From Subtercola sp. (GTDB taxonomy: Bacteria > Actinomycetota > Actinomycetes > Actinomycetales > Microbacteriaceae), in the NCBI GenBank assembly GCA_025463765.1, contig JAODBC010000071.1:1-64000 (forward strand): a DNA stretch of 64,000 nucleotides, written 5' to 3'. Below the pieces are notes generated by a model. That model ran no database searches. It worked only from the letters and a program-made list of their open reading frames with translations, and had not been told where the DNA came from. Positions 9,626-17,897 of this stretch are shown piece after piece (within the stretch, counting starts at the first letter, position 1; every line of letters begins with the position of its first letter). A program made the translations under genes and the position numbers.

Positions 9626-9762
9626 GCGCGAGGTGCGGGGTGCGAGGTGCGGGGAGAGGGGTGCGTGCGGGGGAGAGGTCCACTTGGGCGAAGGCCAGCC
9701 GGCGGCGTAGCCTGAACTCGACGATGACGACGCGGCCAGTCCGCCGACGAAGGGCGAACGCA

Positions 9763-10743
9763 ATGAAGTCTGACAAGCCCGAGAAGTCCGAGAAGTCCGA
9801 GAAGTCTGACAAGTCGAAGGAGTCCGACAAGTCGGAGAAGTCTGACAACCCCGGGAAGTCCGACAAGCCCGAGAAGTCCGAGAAGTCCGCAAGGGCCGCC
9901 AAGGCCTGGAGCGAAGACCCGACGCCACTGCTGCGAGCCGGAGCCGGCTTCACGCTGCTGGGCAGCGACGCAAGCGCCACGCCCGGATTCGACGGCAGCA
10001 AGTCCGACGGCGCTGCGAGCCTGATCGCCGACGCGCCGGAGATGGGCCTGCTGCAAGAGAAGTTCTTCGCCAACAGCCTGCACGGCGACGAGCGGTCGAT
10101 TCTGCTCGTGTTGCAGGGCATGGATTCCTCGGGCAAGGGCGGCATCGTGCGGCACGTGGTCGGCCTGGTCGACCCGCAGGGCGTTCAGCACGCGAGCTTC
10201 AAGAAGCCCACGCCCGAAGAGCTCGAGCACGATTTTCTGTGGCGCATCCGTAAGCAGCTGCCGACACCCGGCCACATCGGCGTGTTCGACCGCTCGCACT
10301 ACGAAGACGTGCTCGCCGGCAGGGTGCTCGAGCTGGCCGCGCCCGAGGTCATCGAAGAGCGGTACCGGCAGATCAACGACTTCGAATCCGAGCTGGTCGC
10401 GCACGGTACCACTGTGATCAAGGTGATGCTGAACATCAGCGCCGACGAGCAGAAGGCGCGCCTCGCCGAGCGCCTCGAGCGCCCCGACAAGTACTGGAAG
10501 TTCAGCCCCGACGACATCGACTCGCGCCTGCTCTGGAACCCGTACCAAGCTGCCTACCAGGCGGTATTCGAGAAGACCTCGACGCCGACGGCACCGTGGC
10601 ACGTGGTTCCGGCGAATCGCAAGTGGTACGCGCGCCTGGCCGTTCAACGCCTGCTCTTGGATGCCCTGCGGAGCCTCGGCCAGAGCTGGCCCTCCGCCGA
10701 CTTCGACATCGACGAGCAGAAGCGCCGCCTCACCGCGACCTGA
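9763..10743 (+). CDS. Polyphosphate kinase 2 family protein (PPK2)
   Basis: PPK2 enzymes transfer phosphate between polyphosphate and nucleotides. The 326-residue protein has Walker A LQGMDSSGKGG (about 117-127), Walker B GVFDRSHYEDVL and the lid element RPDKYWKFSPDDID. The first 43 residues are a repetitive Lys/Ser/Glu/Asp tract not found in the core family. Two starts compete. The ATG at 9763 has GAAGGG eight bases upstream. The ATG at 9724 would add 13 Arg-rich residues and lies 11 bases after TAGCCT (9708-9713). I prefer 9763. The AMP, ADP or NMP subclass cannot be fixed from sequence reading. Confidence 0.92.
   Translation: MKSDKPEKSEKSEKSDKSKESDKSEKSDNPGKSDKPEKSEKSARAAKAWSEDPTPLLRAGAGFTLLGSDASATPGFDGSKSDGAASLIADAPEMGLLQEKFFANSLHGDERSILLVLQGMDSSGKGGIVRHVVGLVDPQGVQHASFKKPTPEELEHDFLWRIRKQLPTPGHIGVFDRSHYEDVLAGRVLELAAPEVIEERYRQINDFESELVAHGTTVIKVMLNISADEQKARLAERLERPDKYWKFSPDDIDSRLLWNPYQAAYQAVFEKTSTPTAPWHVVPANRKWYARLAVQRLLLDALRSLGQSWPSADFDIDEQKRRLTAT
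9766..9894 (+). repeat. 9-base tandem repeat in the PPK2 N terminus
   Basis: About 13 degenerate copies of GAGAAGTCC or GACAAGTCC encode KSE, KSD and KPE tripeptides. This gives a highly charged, probably disordered tail ahead of the kinase domain. Confidence 0.85.
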
Positions 10744-10881
10744 CCCGCCTGCCGTCTCGCCGGCTTGCAAACGACCCCTTTCGGCACGTAGGCGCCCCCT
10801 CGAAACGGTGCGCAGATGCAATAAGGGCACGGATCCGAGTGGGGGCAGCGGATGCCCGGGGCGGATGCCCGGGGCGGCTGC

Positions 10882-12369
10882 CTACGCGAAGGCCTCGACG
10901 ATGGGGCGGAACTTCATGCGCGTCTCGAGAAACTCGTGCTCGGGGTTCGACTCTGAGACGATGCCGGCACCCGCGTAGGCCGTGATGGTGCCGTCGTCGT
11001 CGACCTGGGCGCAGCGCAGCGCGACCGCCCACTCGCCGTCGCCGTCGGCGCCGACCCAGCCGACCGGGCCCGCGTAGCGGCCACGATCGAAGGGTTCGAG
11101 TTCGTCGATGAGCCGCAGGGCATCCAGTGTGGGCGTGCCCGCAACGGCCGCGGTCGGGTGCAGCGAGGCGATGAGGTCGAGCGAGGTGGAGCCGTCGCCG
11201 AGAGTACCCTCGACATCGCTCGCCAGGTGCCAGAGGTTCGGCAGCTTCAGAGTGAACGGAATCTCACTCGCGATCACGGTTGTCGAATGCGGGGCGAGCG
11301 CGGTCATTACGCTGGCGACTGCGAAGCGGTGCTCGTCGAGGTCTTTCGAACTGGTGGCGAGCGCGACCGCCTGGTCGTGGTCGGCCTCGGCGTCGCGGCC
11401 GCGCGAGATGGTTCCGGCGAGTACGCGCGCGTACACGGTGCCGTGGTCGACCCGCACGAGCGTCTCGGGGCTCGAGCCGACGAGGCCGTCGACAGCGAAG
11501 GTGTAACAGTCGGGGTAGCCGAGCGCGAGGTCGAGCAGCACGCGGCGCAGATCGGAGCCCTCCGGAAGGTGCCCCACGAGATCGCGCGCGAGCACGACTT
11601 TCTCCAGCTCGCCGGCGTTGATGCGCTCGACGGCGGTCTCGACCGCGGCACGGTACGTGTCGGGCGTGGCGGCTCCGGGCTGCAGCGAGAGGCGGTACTC
11701 CGGCCCGAACGAGGTCGCCGGGGGTACGACCGCGGGCAGTGGATGCCCGGCGGCACCCGCACGGTCGACACCGCCGACACCGCCGACACCGCCGACACCG
11801 CCGCGAGCGCCATCGCCCGTCGCGGTGCTCTGGCCAGTGGCCGCCGTGGCACCCGCGCCGGCACCGGTCGAGCGAGCTGAGAAGCGTGAGATTCCTGCCC
11901 CGAGCACGCTGGCGGCCGAGGCCCGGGCAGATGCGGGGGCCACCGGCGTCGTGGCCCCGCCCCGGGCATCCGGAGCCTGCTCGCCCTCGGCGAGAACACG
12001 CGTGCGGGTGACCCAGAACACTCCGTCGCGTTTGCCGATGACCACCTCGGGAACGATGAGCACGCTGGTGTGCGCCGACCGTGCCGAGAACGCGAACGTG
12101 CCGAACGCGATGAGGCCCGTGCCGGGTGCAGCGATCGGGTCGTTCACGGTTGCGGCAGCGGCCACGTCACGCCAGGCGGCGCAGGCGTCGGTGAACCGGG
12201 TCTCGCCCGAGAACTCGAGGCGCAGCGCGGTGCCGAGGCCCGCCATGCCCTGGCCCTTGCGAATCCAGAGTTGGGGATGCCGGGCATCCAGTAGCGGAAT
12301 CAGCAGGCGGATGTCGCTCACCGCCTGGGTTTCGACGTAGAGCCGGGTCGCCTGTGCAGTTTCGATCAC
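10882..12369 (-). CDS. menF: Isochorismate synthase MenF
   Basis: MenF converts chorismate to isochorismate, the entry step to menaquinone. The C-terminal chorismate-binding domain is clear: GELEKVVLARD (catalytic lysine), ARVLAGTISRGRD, SSKDLDEHRFAV, LHPTAAVAGTP and AGAGIVSESNPEHEF. The 495-residue length exceeds the family norm because of a low-complexity linker at about residues 165-222 rich in Gly, Ala and Thr, including a GGV run. The GTG start is supported by a TAGCCT box six bases upstream (12376-12381 on the opposite strand). It is transcribed against the PPK2 gene. Confidence 0.92.
   Translation of the reverse strand: MIETAQATRLYVETQAVSDIRLLIPLLDARHPQLWIRKGQGMAGLGTALRLEFSGETRFTDACAAWRDVAAAATVNDPIAAPGTGLIAFGTFAFSARSAHTSVLIVPEVVIGKRDGVFWVTRTRVLAEGEQAPDARGGATTPVAPASARASAASVLGAGISRFSARSTGAGAGATAATGQSTATGDGARGGVGGVGGVGGVDRAGAAGHPLPAVVPPATSFGPEYRLSLQPGAATPDTYRAAVETAVERINAGELEKVVLARDLVGHLPEGSDLRRVLLDLALGYPDCYTFAVDGLVGSSPETLVRVDHGTVYARVLAGTISRGRDAEADHDQAVALATSSKDLDEHRFAVASVMTALAPHSTTVIASEIPFTLKLPNLWHLASDVEGTLGDGSTSLDLIASLHPTAAVAGTPTLDALRLIDELEPFDRGRYAGPVGWVGADGDGEWAVALRCAQVDDDGTITAYAGAGIVSESNPEHEFLETRMKFRPIVEAFA
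11767..11802 (-). repeat. Four perfect 9-base repeats inside menF
   Basis: Four identical copies of GACACCGCC (plus-strand reading) encode the GGV tripeptide repeat in the MenF linker. The perfect identity suggests recent slippage expansion. Confidence 0.9.
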
Positions 12370-12472
12370 AAATCCAGGCTACGCGCCCCAGGCTGGGCGC
12401 CCGCCCATCGCCCCACCCCTCGACTTATCCCCCCACGCGTGCCAGACCCCCCTGTGTTCCCATCCATCGGCG

Positions 12473-12534
12473 CATCGACTTTGCGGAAAGGCCCCGAAAA
12501 ACCCATTCTTGGGGGCTTTTTCGCAAATTCGATG
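12473..12534. repeat. Dispersed intergenic palindrome, copy B
   Basis: The arms CATCGACTTTGCGGAAAG and its near-complement ending in TCGCAAATTCGATG enclose GGCCCC...GGGGGC. It sits in the 221-base gap between menF and the alditol oxidase gene. The A-rich left and T-rich right flanks of the GC core also resemble a bidirectional terminator. Confidence 0.82.
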
Positions 12535-12590
12535 AACAGGCGGAGAGAGGGGAGGGAGGTGGCTGGGGTGTGGGAGGGTGGGGCCGCGAG

Positions 12591-13859
12591 CTACTGGGGG
12601 AGAGAGAGCACGCGGGTGAGGTAGGCGTTGCGAAACTGGCGGTCGGGGTCGTAGAGGGCGGCGAGGGCGGCGAAGTCGGGCAGGCGCTCATACAGGGGCA
12701 CGAGAGTGTCGGCGCTCGCCGTGAACGCCTTGCCCCAGTGCGGCCGCGCACCGAAGGGCGCAAGGGCCGCCTCGATGTCGGGCAGCAGTGCATACACGCC
12801 CGCCGGGTCGTTCTTCCAGGTGAAGTGGATGCCCAGCGAAGGCCGCCCGTACGCCATACTCAGCCACAGCTCATCCTGCGCGACCGTACGCAGTTCGGTG
12901 ATCAGCAAGTGCGGCGCGATGCGCGACCCCATCGAACGAAGCACGCTGAGCGCGGCGGGTGCGTGCGAACGATCGATGAAGAATTCGCTCTGAATCTCGT
13001 CGCCATTGCTCGGCGTCGCATCGAACCGAAAGTGCGGCAGCCGTTCCGACCACGGCCCCGCAACGCCGCCCTGCGCCGTGGTGTTGTCGCGGCCCTCATC
13101 GGCCGGCGAGGTGGCCTTCGACACCGACGCGGTCGCGCCGAAGAGCGTCGCGGGCAGCGAGCGCGGTTCGCCGTCGACGAGCCTGGTCTTCAGCCACAGA
13201 CCTTCGGCCGTGTCGCCCAGCCAGTTCGTGAACACGCTCACGCTGTACGCGCTGCCGGTGATCTCCTCGAACGACTCGAGCAGGGCATCCCACGGCAGAC
13301 CGGTGTACACGTCTTGCCGCACATCGAAGGTGGGCTGAATGTCGAGGGTGACGCGGGTGATCACGCCGAGTGCGCCGAGCGACACGACCATGCCCGCGAA
13401 GGCCGGATGCTCGCGGCTCACGGTGACGAGCTCGCCCCGGCCCGCGACGAACTCGAGCCCGGCGACGGCCGTGGCGAGGTTGCCGTTGCGGTTTCCGGAG
13501 CCGTGGGTGGCGGTCGAGACTGCTCCGGCCACGGAGATGTGCGGCAGCGAGCCCATGTTATGCAGCGCCCAGCCCTCGGCCTGCAGGGCGACGGCGAGAG
13601 CGCCGTAACGGGTTCCGGCCGCGACCGTGACGGTACGGGCATCCGCATCGATCGAGATGTCGGGGGGCAGGTCGACGAGGCTGATCAGGTCGCCCGTACT
13701 GTCGGCGATGTCGTTGAAGGAGTGCCGCGTGCCGAGCGAGCGTACCCGCGGCGAGGCGGCGACGATCTCTTGCACCTCGGCCGTGCTTCTCGGCGTGTGC
13801 AGGCGCGCTGCCCCGAATTCGTATGTGCCCGCCCAGTTCGCCCCGACCGTCGACGCCAT
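12591..13859 (-). CDS. FAD-linked alditol/xylitol oxidase (AldO-like)
   Basis: AldO-type enzymes of the vanillyl-alcohol oxidase family oxidise polyols such as xylitol or sorbitol with oxygen. The 422-residue protein closely fits the family length. It has LGTRHSFND with His46, the position of the covalent FAD histidine in Streptomyces AldO, and the FAD-binding stretch GSLPHISVAGAVSTATHGSG. The C terminus has HWGKAF and the LPDF..L..YDPDRQFRN ending typical of the family. The ATG has AGGGG five bases upstream. It has no evident link to menaquinone synthesis. The substrate is inferred, and L-gulonolactone-oxidase-like relatives are the main alternative. Confidence 0.9.
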   Translation of the reverse strand: MASTVGANWAGTYEFGAARLHTPRSTAEVQEIVAASPRVRSLGTRHSFNDIADSTGDLISLVDLPPDISIDADARTVTVAAGTRYGALAVALQAEGWALHNMGSLPHISVAGAVSTATHGSGNRNGNLATAVAGLEFVAGRGELVTVSREHPAFAGMVVSLGALGVITRVTLDIQPTFDVRQDVYTGLPWDALLESFEEITGSAYSVSVFTNWLGDTAEGLWLKTRLVDGEPRSLPATLFGATASVSKATSPADEGRDNTTAQGGVAGPWSERLPHFRFDATPSNGDEIQSEFFIDRSHAPAALSVLRSMGSRIAPHLLITELRTVAQDELWLSMAYGRPSLGIHFTWKNDPAGVYALLPDIEAALAPFGARPHWGKAFTASADTLVPLYERLPDFAALAALYDPDRQFRNAYLTRVLSLPQ

Positions 13860-13938
13860 TGTGACCCCTGCTCTGTGTCTCGTGTGTTCCGCGCTCGCGA
13901 ATTGAATCGTTACATCGTATCCGGATGCCCGGGTTCGC

Positions 13939-14001
13939 CATCCACTTTGCGAAAAGGCCCCTTCCCGAGCTGTTTTAGGGGCTTTTTCGAGGATTCAATC
14001 G
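13939..14001. repeat. Dispersed intergenic palindrome, copy C
   Basis: The left arm CATCCACTTTGCGAAAAG and core GGCCCC...GGGGCTTTTTCG match copies A and B, while the outer right arm is more degenerate. It lies between two divergent genes (alditol oxidase and menG). This argues against a simple terminator role here. Confidence 0.75.
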
Positions 14002-14112
14002 TGAACCTGCCGGCAAAGGCAGCACTTGCACGCGGAGGGCCCCGCCGCAAGCCCGCTGGGGGCATCCTGAGCCTTTGCCGAGTGAGGCATGGCGGCCCCG
14101 TAAACTGTGGGG

Positions 14113-14892
14113 GTGTCTAAGGCCGACCTCAGCAAGCAGCCCGCGCAGGTTTCTGCGATGTTCGACGACGTGTCGACCCATTACGACCGTACGAACAACG
14201 TGCTCTCGGTGGGCAACGCGTTTCTGTGGAGGGTCGCCACGACGAAGGCGGTCGAACCCGAGTGGGGCGAACGCATTCTCGACCTCGCCGCCGGCACCGG
14301 TACCTCGAGCGCCTCGCTCGCCAAGAGCGGTGCTCAGGTGGTCGCCGCCGACTTCTCGCCCGGCATGATCGAGGTGGGCAAGCGTCAGCAGGCCGGCAAC
14401 CCGCGCGTCGAGTTCGTGGTCGCCGACGGCATGGATCTGCCCTTCGACGACGACGAGTTCGACGCCGTCACCATCTCGTTCGGGCTGCGCAACATCGTCG
14501 AGCCGCGCGTGGCTCTCGCCGAGCTCTACCGGGTGACCAAGCCCGGCGGCCGCATCGTGATCTGCGAGTTCAGCACGCCGCCTATCACTCCGATCAGGCT
14601 CGGTTACTCGCTGTACCTGCAGCGCGTGATGCCGGGCCTGGCCAAGGTCGCGAGCTCGAACCCCGCCGCCTATACCTACCTGGCAGACTCCATCAAAGAC
14701 TGGCCTAACCAGCAGACGCTGTCGCGCTGGCTGCGCGAGGTGGGCTTCACCCACGTCGGCTACCGCAACCTCACGGCCGGCATCGTGGCCCTCCACCGGG
14801 GCACAAAGCCCGAGAATGCGAACGTCGCGACCGCTGCTGCCGGCCCCGAGACCGCTCTGCCGCAGTCCGCTGCGGCCTCGGCGACTCAGTAG
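14113..14892 (+). CDS. menG: Demethylmenaquinone methyltransferase MenG/UbiE
   Basis: This SAM-dependent class I methyltransferase performs the last step of menaquinone synthesis. The 259-residue protein contains ILDLAAGTGTSS (motif I), VVAADFSPGMIEVG and the UbiE signature FGLRNIVEPRVALAELYRVTKPGG, then YSLYLQRVMPGLA. The GTG at 14113 is chosen over the in-frame GTG at 14107 because TAAACT (14101-14106) lies six bases upstream, which fits a leaderless start. A short Ala-rich tail precedes the stop. Confidence 0.94.
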   Translation: MSKADLSKQPAQVSAMFDDVSTHYDRTNNVLSVGNAFLWRVATTKAVEPEWGERILDLAAGTGTSSASLAKSGAQVVAADFSPGMIEVGKRQQAGNPRVEFVVADGMDLPFDDDEFDAVTISFGLRNIVEPRVALAELYRVTKPGGRIVICEFSTPPITPIRLGYSLYLQRVMPGLAKVASSNPAAYTYLADSIKDWPNQQTLSRWLREVGFTHVGYRNLTAGIVALHRGTKPENANVATAAAGPETALPQSAAASATQ

Positions 14893-14902
14893 GCTTGAAA
14901 CC

Positions 14903-16003
14903 GTGAAGCCGACCAATCGGTCCCTGAACCTTGCCGGGGGCGTCAACTTGACCAAGCCGGCGCGCCGAAATGCGGGCTCGTCGTCGGCTTTTTCGCTCAC
15001 CGAGCGGCTGTTCGCCACAGCGGATGATCGCCGGGCCGCCAAAGCGGTTGACGCCGGTATCGTGCGGGTCGAAGAGCGCCTTGTCGAAGAAACCGCCTTT
15101 CACGACGGTCTAGCCGAGGTTTCCGCGCGGTATCTGCTCGATGCGGGGGGAAAACGTGTGCGCCCCATTCTCGCGTTTCTCACCGCGCAGCTCGGCGACG
15201 GGGTGACCGAAGACGTCGTCACGGCCGCAACCTCCATCGAACTCATCCACCTCGCCTCGCTCTACCACGACGACGTGATGGACGACGCGGAGCAGCGCCG
15301 TGGCGTGCCCACCGCGCACACGGTGTGGAACAACTCCATCGCCATCCTCACCGGCGACCTGCTCTTCGCCCGAGCATCCAAGCTGCTCTCGATTCTGGGC
15401 GAGCGGGCCATTCGCCTGCAAGCCGACACCTTCGAGCGGCTCTGCCTCGGGCAGCTGCACGAGACCGCCGGCCCGCGTGTCGGCGAAGACCCGATCGAGC
15501 ACTACCTGCGCGTGCTGGCCGATAAGACCGGTTCGCTGATCGCTGCCTCGGCACAGCTCGGCGTTCTCGTGTCGAACGCTCCCGACGAATACCAGCAGGC
15601 CGTGTTCGACTTCGGCGAGAAGGTCGGCATCGCCTTTCAGCTGGTCGACGACGTCATCGACCTCGCCCCGCAGAGCGACAAGACGGGTAAGACCGCCGGA
15701 ACAGACATTCGGGCCGGTGTAGTCACGCTGCCGCTGCTCTACCTGCAGCGGGATGCCCCGACCGACCCAGAAGCGGCCGAGCTACTACGGCGGCTCGACC
15801 CGGCGACCATCGACGTGACCCCGGCCGAGGAGGTCGACGCGCTGATCGCGGAGCTTCGCGTGCATCCGGTCACCCTCGAAACGACCGCCGAGGCGCATCG
15901 CTGGGCGGCAGACGCCGTCGCCGCGCTCGCGCCGTTGCCCGAGGGCACGGTCAAGAAGACGCTCATCCGTTTCGCCGACACCATGGTCGAGCGAAGCAGC
16001 TAA
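14903..16003 (+). CDS. Long-chain polyprenyl diphosphate synthase
   Basis: This trans-prenyl synthase makes the side chain that MenA attaches. The 366-residue sequence has the first Asp-rich motif in LYHDDVMDDAEQRRG (about 120-134), KTGSLIAASAQLG, and the second Asp-rich motif in FQLVDDVIDLAPQSDKTGK (about 245-263). The GTG lies 10 bases after the menG stop. A TAGGCT box at 14890-14895, which contains that stop codon, lies seven bases before the start. A TTG at 14948 is a weaker alternative. Product chain length cannot be read directly, although the residues before the first motif are not bulky, which suits a long product. Confidence 0.93.
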   Translation: MKPTNRSLNLAGGVNLTKPARRNAGSSSAFSLTERLFATADDRRAAKAVDAGIVRVEERLVEETAFHDGLAEVSARYLLDAGGKRVRPILAFLTAQLGDGVTEDVVTAATSIELIHLASLYHDDVMDDAEQRRGVPTAHTVWNNSIAILTGDLLFARASKLLSILGERAIRLQADTFERLCLGQLHETAGPRVGEDPIEHYLRVLADKTGSLIAASAQLGVLVSNAPDEYQQAVFDFGEKVGIAFQLVDDVIDLAPQSDKTGKTAGTDIRAGVVTLPLLYLQRDAPTDPEAAELLRRLDPATIDVTPAEEVDALIAELRVHPVTLETTAEAHRWAADAVAALAPLPEGTVKKTLIRFADTMVERSS

Positions 16004-16025
16004 CTACGTAAGGAAACACACCCTC

Positions 16026-17387
16026 ATGACCAAGCTCCGCCTGGCCATCGTCGGCGCAGGGCCGGCCGGAATCTACGCCGCCGATCTGCTCATCAAAGCT
16101 GAACGGCACTTCGACGTGTCGATCGACCTGTTCGACCACCTGCCTGCGCCATACGGGCTCGTGCGGTATGGCGTCGCCCCCGACCATCCGCGCATCAAGG
16201 GCATCATCACCGCGCTGCGCGAGGTGCTCGACCGCGGCGACATCAGGTTCTTCGGCAACGTTCGGTACGGCATCGATCTGACGCTGGATGATCTGAAGAA
16301 GCACTACAACGCGGTCATCTTCGCGACCGGGGCCATTCGTGACGCCTCGCTCGACATTCCGGGCATCGAGCTCGACGGCTCGTATGGTGCCGCCGACTTC
16401 GTGAGCTGGTTCGACGGGCACCCCGATGTGCCGCGCACCTGGCCGCTTCACGCTGAGTCGATCGCGGTGCTCGGCAATGGCAACGTGGCGCTCGATGTGG
16501 CGCGCATTCTGGCCAAGCACCCCGACGACCTGCTGCCCACCGAGATTCCCGCGAACGTCTACGAGGGTCTGCAGGAGTCGCCGGTCACCGACGTGCACGT
16601 TTTCGGGCGCCGCGGCCCCGCGCAGGTGAAATTCACTCCGCTCGAACTGCGCGAACTCGGCGAGATTCCCGACGTCGACATGATCGTCTACGACGAAGAC
16701 TTCGACCTCGACCCGGCTTCGGAGGCAGCGATCGCCTCCAACAAGCAGGTCATGGTGATCAACCGCGTGATGAACCAGTGGCGCACCCGCCCGCACGGCG
16801 AGGCCTCGCGCCGGCTGCACCTGCACTTCTACGCCAGGCCGCTCGAGATTCTCGGTGCGGATGGGGCAGTTTCGGGCATCCGGTACGAGCGCACGCGCCC
16901 CGACGGAGCAGGCGGGGTCGAGGGCACCGGAGAGATTCGCGAGTTGCCGATTCAGGCGATCTACCGCGCCGTGGGCTACTTCGGTTCGCCGCTGCCCGAC
17001 GTGCCGTTCGACGACAAGCGTGGCGTAATACCCAACCGCGAGGGCCGGGTACTGGATGATCATGACGAGGTCGTTCCCGGTGTCTACGCCACCGGGTGGA
17101 TCAAGCGCGGCCCCGTGGGGCTCATCGGTCACACCAAGTCAGACGCCATGGAGACGCTGTCGCACCTCGTGCGCGATCAGGCCTCATGGTGGACCCCGGC
17201 AGACCCCGCAGAGGAGTCGATCGACGCCCTGCTCGCCGAGCGTGGAGTGGTTTTCACCACCGTCGAAGGCTGGCACCACCTCGACCAGTACGAGCTCGGC
17301 CTCGGCGCTGCGGCCGGCCGTACGCGCATCAAGGTCGTCGAGCGCGAAGAGATGGTCGCCGTCTCGAATCAGACCCCCGAGGTCTAA
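16026..17387 (+). CDS. FAD-dependent ferredoxin/adrenodoxin-NADP reductase-like protein (FprA type)
   Basis: The 453-residue protein starts with the FAD dinucleotide fold VGAGPAGIYAADLL, then GLVRYGVAPDHPRIK, FATGA, and the NADP fold LGNGNVALDVARIL. It ends with ATGWIKRGPVGLIGHTKSDA. This matches the FprA/adrenodoxin reductase family, which passes electrons between NADPH and ferredoxins. It follows the prenyl synthase by 22 bases with an AAGGAAA ribosome-binding site, so the two are probably cotranscribed. A direct role in quinone synthesis is only suggested by context. Confidence 0.92.
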   Translation: MTKLRLAIVGAGPAGIYAADLLIKAERHFDVSIDLFDHLPAPYGLVRYGVAPDHPRIKGIITALREVLDRGDIRFFGNVRYGIDLTLDDLKKHYNAVIFATGAIRDASLDIPGIELDGSYGAADFVSWFDGHPDVPRTWPLHAESIAVLGNGNVALDVARILAKHPDDLLPTEIPANVYEGLQESPVTDVHVFGRRGPAQVKFTPLELRELGEIPDVDMIVYDEDFDLDPASEAAIASNKQVMVINRVMNQWRTRPHGEASRRLHLHFYARPLEILGADGAVSGIRYERTRPDGAGGVEGTGEIRELPIQAIYRAVGYFGSPLPDVPFDDKRGVIPNREGRVLDDHDEVVPGVYATGWIKRGPVGLIGHTKSDAMETLSHLVRDQASWWTPADPAEESIDALLAERGVVFTTVEGWHHLDQYELGLGAAAGRTRIKVVEREEMVAVSNQTPEV

Positions 17388-17409
17388 GGGCCCCCGCCCT
17401 CCCGCGTCT

Positions 17410-17469
17410 CCGGGTGGAGTCGATTTCCTGGCTGAAACACGAATCAGGGCGGGAAAACGACTCCCCGGG
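17410..17469. repeat. Imperfect intergenic palindrome after the FprA-like gene
   Basis: Arms of the type GGGTGGAGTCGATTTCC and its near-complement GGAAAACGACTCCCC are about 20 bases apart. It could act as a terminator for the operon ending at 17387, although no clear T-run follows. Confidence 0.7.
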
Positions 17470-17520
17470 TTGACACGAGCACCGGTGCATGGTTGGTTAA
17501 CTAGTGTAGTAACTAACCAA
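17470..17520 (+). promoter_or_regulatory. Promoter region and operator of the GntR/ABC operon
   Basis: A perfect -35 box TTGACA lies at 17470-17475. The palindrome TTGGTTAACTA / TAACTAACCAA at 17493-17520 (two mismatches, six-base centre) covers the expected -10 and start area. It lies just before the GntR gene, as in autoregulated YtrA-type loci. Confidence 0.75.
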
Positions 17521-17535
17521 GTAACCCGAGAGTGA

Positions 17536-17895
17536 GTGACAGTGATCGAAGACGGCAGACCCATCTTCGTTCAGATCGCTGAGCAGATCGAGAACGAGAT
17601 CATCGACGGCACCTTGCCCGAAGAGGGGCAGATTCCGTCGACGAACGAGTTCGCCGCGTTCCATCGCATCAACCCGGCCACGGCCGGCAAGGGCGTGAAC
17701 GTGCTGGTCGAGAACGGCACTCTCTACAAGAAAAGGGGCATCGGCATGTTCGTCGCCACCGGCGCCAGGGAGCGCCTGCTCGTCATTCGCCGCGACGAGT
17801 TCGAGAAGCAGTTCATCCGCCCGCTCGTCACCGAGGCGGCGAAACTCGGCATCACGCGCGAGCAACTCGTTGCGCTGTTGCAGAAGGAGGCCTGA
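17536..17895 (+). CDS. GntR family regulator, YtrA subfamily
   Basis: The 119-residue protein is a winged-helix GntR N-terminal domain (PIFVQIAEQIENEIIDGTLPEEGQIPSTNEFA, then HRINPATAGKGVNVLVENG) with only a short C-terminal helix. This is the YtrA subfamily layout, whose members usually repress adjacent ABC transporter genes. The ATPase gene starts two bases after its stop. The GTG at 17536 or the in-frame GTG at 17542 could be the start. The palindrome at 17493-17520 is its likely operator. Confidence 0.92.
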   Translation: MTVIEDGRPIFVQIAEQIENEIIDGTLPEEGQIPSTNEFAAFHRINPATAGKGVNVLVENGTLYKKRGIGMFVATGARERLLVIRRDEFEKQFIRPLVTEAAKLGITREQLVALLQKEA

Positions 17896-17897
17896 CC

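Noticed and set aside
8950-9762. Extension of the PPK2 frame back into menD
   Set aside because: It overlaps the conserved C-terminal part of menD in another frame, and the extension lacks any similarity.
13939-14001. Terminator for a neighbouring gene
   Set aside because: It lies upstream of both flanking genes, which are divergent, so no transcript should end there.
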